From a virus: 38,096 nt of DNA. The position numbers and the translations under genes are program-made. The DNA is taken from positions 1 through 38,096 of the IMG/VR virus record IMGVR_UViG_3300042691_012054, one strand, 5' to 3'. Positions 30,623 to 36,779 of the stretch are shown here, piece after piece. The notes beneath the pieces are model-generated. The model ran no database searches. It saw only the letters and a list, made by a program, of their open reading frames with translations, and was not told the DNA's origin. The number at the start of each line of letters is the position of its first letter. Positions within the stretch are counted from its first letter, which is position 1.

Positions 30623-31150
30623 ATGAAGGTCAAGATCGAAAAGATAAAGGAGAACCCGGATAACCCTCGGTATATTCGAGATGAAAACTTCAAGAAACTC
30701 GTGAAATCGATTCAAGAGTTTCCCGAAATGCTTGCTGTTCGAAAGCTCGTTGTGAATAAAGACATGTTTGTTCTTGGAGGCAATATGAGACTCAAGGCGC
30801 TCAAGGAAGCGGGCGTGAAAGAAATTGAAGTCGAGGTTGTTGATTGGAGCGAAGAAAAGCAAAGAGAATTCATCGTGAAAGATAACCTCGGGTATGGCGA
30901 GTGGAACTTCGAAATGCTCGCGAACGAATGGGACGCAGAATCTCTTGAAGATTGGGGTTTGCGCATCCCGGGATTCGATACAATGGAGAATCTTGAAGAC
31001 CTCTTCAAAATGGATGAACCTGAAGAGAAAGAGGAAAGTTTCAAGATCATTCTTGATTATACCGAAGACGATTACAATTCTGTTCTTGAAGCATTCAAGA
31101 AACATTCAGGATCAAGAGAGGAAATAGTTGCAAGGTTGCTTGGTTTATGA
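30623..31150 (+). CDS. ParB/Srx-like domain protein (175 aa)
   Basis: ATG 30623 follows CTGGAGATAGA; a longer frame upstream lacks conserved residues. The protein shows the ParB/sulfiredoxin-type N-terminal domain: IKENPDNPRYIRDENFKKLV, an NMRLKALKEAGV motif (the 'GGxRR'-like site, here GGNMR), and IEVEVVDWSEEKQREFIVKD followed by NLGYGEWNFEMLANEWD. Phage proteins of this type can be nucleases or regulators next to DNA modification genes. It heads the modification operon and overlaps the small basic gene (ATGA). A role related to that of DpdB, the ParB-like partner in bacterial Dpd systems, is inference. Confidence 0.72.
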   Translation: MKVKIEKIKENPDNPRYIRDENFKKLVKSIQEFPEMLAVRKLVVNKDMFVLGGNMRLKALKEAGVKEIEVEVVDWSEEKQREFIVKDNLGYGEWNFEMLANEWDAESLEDWGLRIPGFDTMENLEDLFKMDEPEEKEESFKIILDYTEDDYNSVLEAFKKHSGSREEIVARLLGL

Positions 31151-31332
31151 GAAAGAAACTGAAAAGCATCTTACAAGAGAGGGTGAAGATCAAAAAAGAT
31201 CTTTTTTCAGCATTGCCAAAGATCAGAACAAGTGAAATTTCGCACATAAACCCATTGTCCTGCGATAATTATGCAGAATTGCGATTCATTTACCGCATGA
31301 AGCGAAAAAATCGCAAGAGAGGCGCCGAATGA
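31147..31332 (+). CDS. Small basic protein of the modification operon (61 aa)
   Basis: The frame overlaps both neighbours by four bases (ATGA at each end), which supports translation. The protein is strongly basic (MRKKLKSILQERVKIKKDLF at the start, RMKRKNRKRGAE at the end) and could contact nucleic acid. No family is recognised. Its place between the ParB-like protein and the transglycosylase suggests an accessory function in DNA modification. Confidence 0.6.
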   Translation: MRKKLKSILQERVKIKKDLFSALPKIRTSEISHINPLSCDNYAELRFIYRMKRKNRKRGAE

Positions 31333-32246
31333 TCGCAGAAAATTGTCATAACCTGAAGATTCACTTCGCAGGAGGGGAATCTCTCATACGATCAAACTTG
31401 ATACTCAGAGGTATTGAATCAAAATATGTTCTTTTCACGATCTTTCCTTATCTCGCAGATTCATTCGGAATCAAGCACGGGTATCAGAGAGGAAAAGAGG
31501 GCTACAAAGAGATTGTTGCGAATAATCTCAAACACTCAAAACATTCGATTCAAGACTCGGGAATCTTTTCTCTTGTTTTCGGGGCTGCGAAATCGAATTG
31601 GAGCAAGGAATTTATAGACTCATGGTATCACAAATTGGTTGAATTGACTCTTGAAGAAAATTTCACAGGGTCTGTCGTTGAGGTAGATAGTCAGAAACTT
31701 TTTGGAGTAGAAAACGCATGGTATTACAGAGAGCGAATGAGGCGCGATCTTCCGAACAATCGAATAATCAATGTCTTTCATCTTGAAGATGGACAAAAGG
31801 GTCTTGATCGTTTGATCGAGTTTTCTGATTACATCGCACTATCGATACCCGAGCTTCGTTTCAGTGGCAAGAGATCATATGTCGAAAAGATTGCTCACTA
31901 TGTGAAGAATAAGAAACCCGAAATCGATATTCATTTGCTTGGTTGCACAGAGAATAAACTCATGCGCAATTTGTCTTTCTGTTCATCTGCTGACTCTACA
32001 TCTTGGACAGCATTCAATAAGTTTGGGTTCTTCAGATACAACAACGGAAATAAGACCTTCACGGTCAAAAAAGGTTTGCTCAACAAAGATGTGCTTCGAG
32101 AGCAATACTACGACCGAGCAATCGAACTGATGGAAATGTCAGGGTTGAAGAAAACAGAGGGCATGATCTTTTACAATGCTTGCCATTTGTTACAACTTGA
32201 ATATCTCATGAAACAATACACCCATTATGCAGGTCCTCAGGATTAG
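31329..32246 (+). CDS. dpdA: DpdA-like DNA 7-deazaguanine transglycosylase
   Basis: This 305-aa protein is a TGT-superfamily enzyme of the phage DpdA type, which replaces guanine bases in DNA by a 7-deazaguanine. Visible features are SIQDSGIFSLVFGA (Asp76-Ser-Gly, matching the TGT 'DSGG' strand), VVEVDSQKLFG (118-126), VFHLEDGQKGLDRLI (149-163), YIALSIPELRFSG, HLLGCTEN (202-209) and the ADSTSW motif (Asp222), probably containing the catalytic Asp. The C-terminal zinc-binding part of tRNA TGTs is absent, as in DpdA. It is overlapped by its neighbours in an operon with preQ0 synthesis genes, which strongly supports a DNA rather than tRNA role. Confidence 0.85.
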   Translation: MIAENCHNLKIHFAGGESLIRSNLILRGIESKYVLFTIFPYLADSFGIKHGYQRGKEGYKEIVANNLKHSKHSIQDSGIFSLVFGAAKSNWSKEFIDSWYHKLVELTLEENFTGSVVEVDSQKLFGVENAWYYRERMRRDLPNNRIINVFHLEDGQKGLDRLIEFSDYIALSIPELRFSGKRSYVEKIAHYVKNKKPEIDIHLLGCTENKLMRNLSFCSSADSTSWTAFNKFGFFRYNNGNKTFTVKKGLLNKDVLREQYYDRAIELMEMSGLKKTEGMIFYNACHLLQLEYLMKQYTHYAGPQD

Positions 32247-32799
32247 TCTCTATTTGCTTGCGATCATTCTTTCAAACTTTAGTGTTCTATGGTTTGGAAG
32301 ATCAGGAATAATCTTTGCGTCGCTTTTCCTGATGCCATTCGATTACGCAATGCGGTGTTATTTTCATGAGAAATGGAAAGGTAACGACCTAATAGCGAAA
32401 ATAGGCGCAATAACCCTTATAGGAGGCGCGATAACATTCTTGATCAATAAAGATACTCAAGCAATCGCAATCGCGTCTTCAGGATCATTCGTGATCTCTC
32501 AAATGCTCGCGAGTCTATTTTACAGAATGAATATAGACAGAGGATATTTCTTGAAGGTGAACGGGAGCGATCTTGTTGCGATTCTCGCAGATTCAATAGT
32601 ATTCCAAATGATCGCGTTCGGGAATCTTGACAAAGATATATTTCTTGCGCAAATCATTCTGAAAGCGATCGGTGGTCTTTTTTGGTATGGGGTATTCTTC
32701 AGCAAAGGAAAAGATTCTTATTTGCTTCGAGATATTGCGCAAGGTAGCTATATTTGGAATAGTCATGAAAACAGAAGAGGAAAGAATGAAAAAAGATAA
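32227..32799 (+). CDS. YhhQ/VUT-like queuosine-precursor transporter
   Basis: This 190-aa integral membrane protein has five to six hydrophobic helices, with charged residues between them (ILSNFSVLWFGRSGIIFASL, IGAITLIGGAITFLI). The motif ADSIVFQMIAFGN with a conserved Asp before the helix matches the VUT_1 family, whose bacterial member YhhQ takes up preQ0/preQ1. It overlaps dpdA (20 bases) and queC (14 bases). The phage could thus use external precursor as well as make it. Substrate assignment is by family and context. Confidence 0.72.
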   Translation: MQVLRISLYLLAIILSNFSVLWFGRSGIIFASLFLMPFDYAMRCYFHEKWKGNDLIAKIGAITLIGGAITFLINKDTQAIAIASSGSFVISQMLASLFYRMNIDRGYFLKVNGSDLVAILADSIVFQMIAFGNLDKDIFLAQIILKAIGGLFWYGVFFSKGKDSYLLRDIAQGSYIWNSHENRRGKNEKR

Positions 32800-33457
32800 A
32801 TGTCTTGTCTTGCTATCAGGCGGTCAAGATTCAACAACTTGTCTTTATTGGGCAAAAGATCGCTTTGCAGAGGTTCATGCGATTGGATTTGATTACGGTC
32901 AGTCTCACGCGATCGAACTCGAGAAAGCAAAAGAAATTGCTGAAGAGGCGAATGTTCCATTCAAGATATACAACTTGAAAGGTTTATTTTCTTCAAGCTC
33001 TCTCACAGAGGGTGGCGATCACAATCAAGCAAGTAAGATTGGAGATAATTTACCCGCAAGTTTCGTTGCCGGAAGGAATCTTGTTTTTCTTTCGATCGCG
33101 GGATCTTATTGCGCAGACCATGGCATTCAAGATATCGTGACTGGCGTTTGTCAAACAGATTACTCAGGGTACCCCGATTGTAGAAGATCAACGATCGATG
33201 CTCTTCAACTCGCACTAACGCTTGGCGTTAGCATTGGAGATATCAGAATCCATACCCCTCTCATGTATCTCTCGAAAGCAGAGACTTGGAAACTGGCTAA
33301 GGATCTTGGAGTCTTGAAGATCATTGTTGAAAAGACCATGACCGATTACAATGGATCAGAGATTGTTAATGAGTGGGGTCTTGGCGAGCTTAATAACCCC
33401 GCATCCATCCTGAGAGCAAAAGGGTATCTTGAAGCAAAAGCGATGGGGTGGTTATGA
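32786..33457 (+). CDS. queC: 7-cyano-7-deazaguanine synthase QueC, divergent C-terminus
   Basis: QueC turns 7-carboxy-7-deazaguanine into preQ0 with ATP and ammonia. The family P-loop LLSGGQDSTTCL (residues 9-20), GFDYGQSHAIEL, FVAGRNLVFLS, GVCQTDYSGYPDCR and TPLMYLSKAETWKLA are all present in 223 aa, the usual length. The zinc site is not: where other QueC proteins have a Cys in 'LTCYNG' and three more in 'CGxCxxC', this one reads TMTDYNG (Asp187) and NEWGLGELNNPASILRAKG. The LRAKG end is kept, so this is not a frameshift. ATG 32786 was chosen for its GAGG site; an ATG at 32765 is possible. Identity is sure, exact product less so. Confidence 0.9.
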   Translation: MKKDKCLVLLSGGQDSTTCLYWAKDRFAEVHAIGFDYGQSHAIELEKAKEIAEEANVPFKIYNLKGLFSSSSLTEGGDHNQASKIGDNLPASFVAGRNLVFLSIAGSYCADHGIQDIVTGVCQTDYSGYPDCRRSTIDALQLALTLGVSIGDIRIHTPLMYLSKAETWKLAKDLGVLKIIVEKTMTDYNGSEIVNEWGLGELNNPASILRAKGYLEAKAMGWL

Positions 33458-33894
33458 GGAATACATACATAGCAGAAAGATACCACGATATCTCTTGCGG
33501 TCATAGGGTCGTTGGTCATGAATCCAAATGTCGATTCATTCACGGTCATAATTATCGCATACATTTCGTTTGCGTCTCTGAAGCTCTCGATCATTTAGGA
33601 CGTGTGATAGATTTCTCAGTTATCAAAGAAAAATTGTGCATGTGGATCGAGAATGAATTCGATCACAAAACTTTAATTTGGAAGAATGATCCAATGCTTC
33701 AGGCGCTACAAGAAATATCAAGAGAAAGCATAGTTGTTGTGCCATTTAACCCAACCGCAGAGAATATCGCAGAACACCTCGTGACAGAGATCGCTCCCGC
33801 CTTGCTTGAAGACACAGGTATAATTTTACTCGAGTGCAGGGTTGAGGAGACAAGAAAGTGTTCTGCTGTTTATCGTAGAGGAGATAAGGAATGA
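33454..33894 (+). CDS. queD: 6-carboxytetrahydropterin synthase QueD
   Basis: This 146-aa protein makes 6-carboxy-tetrahydropterin from dihydroneopterin triphosphate, the second step to preQ0. Zinc ligands His17 (GHR) and His30/His32 (IHGHNY), catalytic Cys26 (ESKCRF), the VIDFSVIK segment, FDHKTL and NPTAENIAEHL are all visible, with a final RVEET. The start overlaps the QueC stop (ATGA). It depends on the FolE product made by the last gene of the operon. Confidence 0.95.
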   Translation: MRNTYIAERYHDISCGHRVVGHESKCRFIHGHNYRIHFVCVSEALDHLGRVIDFSVIKEKLCMWIENEFDHKTLIWKNDPMLQALQEISRESIVVVPFNPTAENIAEHLVTEIAPALLEDTGIILLECRVEETRKCSAVYRRGDKE

Positions 33895-34493
33895 AACTAA
33901 ATGTATCAGAAATGTTCTATTCATTACAAGCAGAGGGTGCTCGAAAAGGAACGCCGACATTCTTCATTCGATTACAGGGTTGTAAAGCGAAGCATGCTTG
34001 TTACGCTTCAGGCGTGAGATGCGACACAGAATTCGAATCAGGAAGCGCAAAGAGTCTTGAAGATATCCTCATATGGATGCGCAAGACGAATCCTGATTGC
34101 TTCGAGATAACTTGGACAGGGGGCGAGCCTCTCGATCAGTTAACAGAAGAAATTGTTTCTTTCTTCAAAGATCGTGGATTCTTTCAAGCGGTCGAGACTT
34201 CGGGTCTTCATCCTTGCGATATCGGTCTTGACTTTATATGCGTTTCCCCAAAAGTAGCCGAGCATGTAATCGAGAAAAATTTTCCAAGTGGCGTTGATGA
34301 ATTGCGGTATGTTCGACATATCGGTCAAGATATCCCAAGACCCTCTGTTTCGGCAACGCATCTATGGATCAGCCCGCATAGCGACGGCAATTTAATAAAC
34401 AAAGAGAATCTTCGCCATTGTATTGATCTTTGCTTGAAGAATCCAAATTGGAAATTATCTGTTCAGGATCACAAGGTATGGAATATATTGTAA
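33891..34493 (+). CDS. queE: 7-carboxy-7-deazaguanine synthase QueE (radical SAM)
   Basis: This 200-aa radical SAM enzyme forms the 7-deazaguanine ring. The N-terminus MKLNVSEMFYSLQAEGARKG and TPTFFIRLQGC are typical; the cluster cysteines are Cys31, Cys37 and Cys44 in an extended loop (GCKAKHACYASGVRCDTEF), a known QueE variation on the radical SAM CX3CX2C. TWTGGEPL, VETSG and ICVSPK complete the signature. It overlaps queD (ATGA) and folE (16 bases). Confidence 0.93.
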   Translation: MKLNVSEMFYSLQAEGARKGTPTFFIRLQGCKAKHACYASGVRCDTEFESGSAKSLEDILIWMRKTNPDCFEITWTGGEPLDQLTEEIVSFFKDRGFFQAVETSGLHPCDIGLDFICVSPKVAEHVIEKNFPSGVDELRYVRHIGQDIPRPSVSATHLWISPHSDGNLINKENLRHCIDLCLKNPNWKLSVQDHKVWNIL

Positions 34494-35290
34494 CTTGGGA
34501 AGAAATTAAGCAGAGGGTCAGCAAACTTGATCCGAGCAAAAAATACTACGGCATTCCAAGGGGCGGTCAATATATCGCCGCGATGCTGAACCCAGTTGAT
34601 ACCGTGAATGATTGCGACATCATTATCGATGACTTGATCGACTCAGGGTCGACAAGAGATCGCTACAAATATACCGCAAAGCCATTCGTTGGACTTTTCG
34701 ACAAAACGACTGAACCCGAGCTTCGAGACAAATGGCTTGTATTCCCTTGGGAAATGAAGAACGAACCGATCGAGGACAATGTCCGAAGAATCATTCAATT
34801 CATTGGCGAAGATGTTCACAGAGAGGGTCTTCGAGATACACCGAAACGCTATGCGAAATTTCTCAAGGAATTTCTTGAAGAAAAGGAATTCAATTTCACT
34901 ACTTTCGATTCTGAAGGTATGGACCAAATGATCGTGCAAAGAGAAATACAATTTCATTCGCTATGCGAACACCATCTCGCGCCATTCTTTGGAACGGCTA
35001 CTATCGCATATATCCCGAACAAAAAGATTGTTGGTCTTTCAAAGCTCTCCAGAGTCGTGGATCATTATGCGAATAGATTACAGAATCAAGAAAGAATCAC
35101 TCAGCAAATCGCAGATCGCATCGAGAATGAACTCGACCCATTAGGAGTCGCAGTGAGCTTGACCGCAGAGCATCTTTGTATGAGTATGCGAGGAATAAAG
35201 AAAGTCGGAGCCAAGACAACGACCCAATGCCTGAAAGGAAAATTCATGACAGATGAACAGACAAGATCAGAATTCATGCGCCTAATTTAA
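34478..35290 (+). CDS. folE: Fusion of a short phosphoribosyltransferase domain and GTP cyclohydrolase I (FolE)
   Basis: Residues 99-270 are a zinc-dependent GTP cyclohydrolase I: NVRRIIQFIGEDVHREGLRD, FHSLCEHHLAPFFG (Cys163, His166), KIVGLSKLSRVVDHYANRLQ, and TAEHLCMSMRGI (Cys234). It makes dihydroneopterin triphosphate for QueD. Residues 1-90 are a type I phosphoribosyltransferase-like part: YYGIPRGGQYIAAM and the PRPP loop IIIDDLIDSGSTRDRY (48-63), then AKPFVGLFDK. This part is about half the usual length. Its role is unknown; it could recycle purine or feed GTP. ATG 34478 with ACAAGG upstream lies inside queE. It closes the modification operon. Confidence 0.92.
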   Translation: MEYIVTWEEIKQRVSKLDPSKKYYGIPRGGQYIAAMLNPVDTVNDCDIIIDDLIDSGSTRDRYKYTAKPFVGLFDKTTEPELRDKWLVFPWEMKNEPIEDNVRRIIQFIGEDVHREGLRDTPKRYAKFLKEFLEEKEFNFTTFDSEGMDQMIVQREIQFHSLCEHHLAPFFGTATIAYIPNKKIVGLSKLSRVVDHYANRLQNQERITQQIADRIENELDPLGVAVSLTAEHLCMSMRGIKKVGAKTTTQCLKGKFMTDEQTRSEFMRLI

Positions 35291-35314
35291 CAAACGAAGA
35301 AACAAACGAAGAAA
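35291..35314 (+). repeat. Tandem 12-base repeat before the small terminase gene
   Basis: CAAACGAAGAAA occurs twice with no gap in the 30-base spacer between folE and the small terminase gene. Packaging recognition sites often lie in or near this gene, so the repeat may bind terminase; it may also simply be slipped DNA. Confidence 0.6.
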
Positions 35315-35320
35315 CAGATC

Positions 35321-35635
35321 ATGCCCAACAGCGAGAACATAATCGGCAAAGGCAATCGCTGGAAGAAAGGAGAGAGCGGAAATCCGAAGGGAAGACCGAA
35401 GAAGCTACCCGATCTTCGCGAGTCTCTTGTGGAGATCATGGGTGATGAAAAGAAAGACAAGACAGCTCTCTTTGCGATCTTGGCAAGGCTCAGGAATGAT
35501 GCGTTGAATGGAAACATTCGCGCAGCTGAACTCTTGCTTCGTTACGCATACCCTCACGGCATAGAGTCTGAAGCCGAGACAGACATCGAATTCGTTTGGG
35601 GTAAAATGAATGTAGGCAAAGAGCATGAAACTTAG
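35321..35635 (+). CDS. Small terminase subunit (DUF5681-like N-terminus)
   Basis: This 104-aa protein begins with the motif RWKKGESGNPKGRPKKLPDL, typical of DUF5681-type proteins encoded before large terminases, followed by helices (ALFAILARLRNDALNGNIRA, AELLLRYAYPHG). It should bind the packaging site and stimulate the large subunit. The large terminase gene starts inside it (11-base overlap). Confidence 0.8.
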   Translation: MPNSENIIGKGNRWKKGESGNPKGRPKKLPDLRESLVEIMGDEKKDKTALFAILARLRNDALNGNIRAAELLLRYAYPHGIESEAETDIEFVWGKMNVGKEHET

Positions 35636-36779
35636 AATCGAACTTCATGAGAAACAACATGAGATACTTGAAGAGCATAATCGTTTTAATGTTGTGCGTT
35701 GCGGTCGTCGTTTCGGCAAGAGTTTTCTCGCTTTTGCTCTCGCTCTTGAAACGATGCTCGAAACAAGAGGATCGCATGTCCTCTACACAGCTCCAAGCTA
35801 TCAAGACCTCAAGAAAAGATATCGAGATGCGAAGAAGCTATTCATCCCTCTTGGAGCAATATGCAAAGAGGGCGAGATCAAACTAAAGGATTCGTATCTT
35901 GAATTCAATGGAGTCTGGAGATCGGAGACGATCAGAGGCAATGCATACAACAGGGTCATTTGTGATGAGTGGGCGTATGCTGAAAATGGCGAAGAGGCTT
36001 GGAATGATGTTATCTTTCCAACCCTCGCAGATCACGAAGGCGATGCTTTTTTCTTTTCAACGCCGAGCGGTCGCAATCATTTTTACGACCTTGACAAAAT
36101 GTCTGATCTGTATGCGAACTGGTCGTCGTTTCATTATACATCGTATGACAATCCCCTTATTCGAAAGAGTGAGATCGATCTCGCAAGACAACAATTACCC
36201 TCTCTTGCCTTTGCGCAAGAATATCTTGCAGAATATATCGATCGAGGCGCATCAAAGATCAAGCGCGAATGGATCAATACAGATGACTCGAAAGTCTGCA
36301 AAGACTTTTACATCGGCGTGGATCTTGCGATCTCTCAGAAAGAAACAGCAGACTTCACGGCTATCGTTGCCATAGGAGTAACAGAAGATCAACAGATCGT
36401 GATCGTTGATGCTATTCGAGGACGATGGACATTTGTAGAGATAGGCAAGAGAATAATCGAGATGCACGACAAATGGCAAGCAAGAGTTGTTGGCGTTGAA
36501 TCTGTTCAAGCACAAGCTTGGATGGTTCAAGAACTGAAGAGAACGACCCGGATGAATGTGGTCGGCATGAAAGCAGACCGAGACAAAGTGATCAGGTTCC
36601 AGCCAGTAGAGGCAAGATACGAACAGGGCTTGATCTCTCATGTCTCAAGTCTTCCAAGAGAATTCACAGAAGAACTTTTGAATTTTACAGGCACGAGCCA
36701 AGATAGACACGATGACTTTATCGACGCGCTTGCCTATGCATTCCATGCAATCAGAAAAACACCGAGCATAAAAATATGA
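35625..36779 (+). CDS. Large terminase subunit
   Basis: This 384-aa protein is the packaging motor. The ATPase part has Walker A RCGRRFGKS (residues 25-33), Walker B NRVICDEWAYAE (Asp114, Glu115) and the coupling motif FFFSTPSGRNH. The nuclease part has YIGVDLAIS (Asp233) and the terminal DDFIDALAYA acidic cluster. It is somewhat shorter than many large terminases but complete. It overlaps the portal gene by four bases (ATGA). Confidence 0.95.
   Translation: MKLRIELHEKQHEILEEHNRFNVVRCGRRFGKSFLAFALALETMLETRGSHVLYTAPSYQDLKKRYRDAKKLFIPLGAICKEGEIKLKDSYLEFNGVWRSETIRGNAYNRVICDEWAYAENGEEAWNDVIFPTLADHEGDAFFFSTPSGRNHFYDLDKMSDLYANWSSFHYTSYDNPLIRKSEIDLARQQLPSLAFAQEYLAEYIDRGASKIKREWINTDDSKVCKDFYIGVDLAISQKETADFTAIVAIGVTEDQQIVIVDAIRGRWTFVEIGKRIIEMHDKWQARVVGVESVQAQAWMVQELKRTTRMNVVGMKADRDKVIRFQPVEARYEQGLISHVSSLPREFTEELLNFTGTSQDRHDDFIDALAYAFHAIRKTPSIKI

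Noticed and set aside
30539-31105. 188-codon minus-strand frame opposite the ParB-like gene
   Set aside because: A mirror of Glu/Lys-rich codons; no ribosome site and no recognisable protein.
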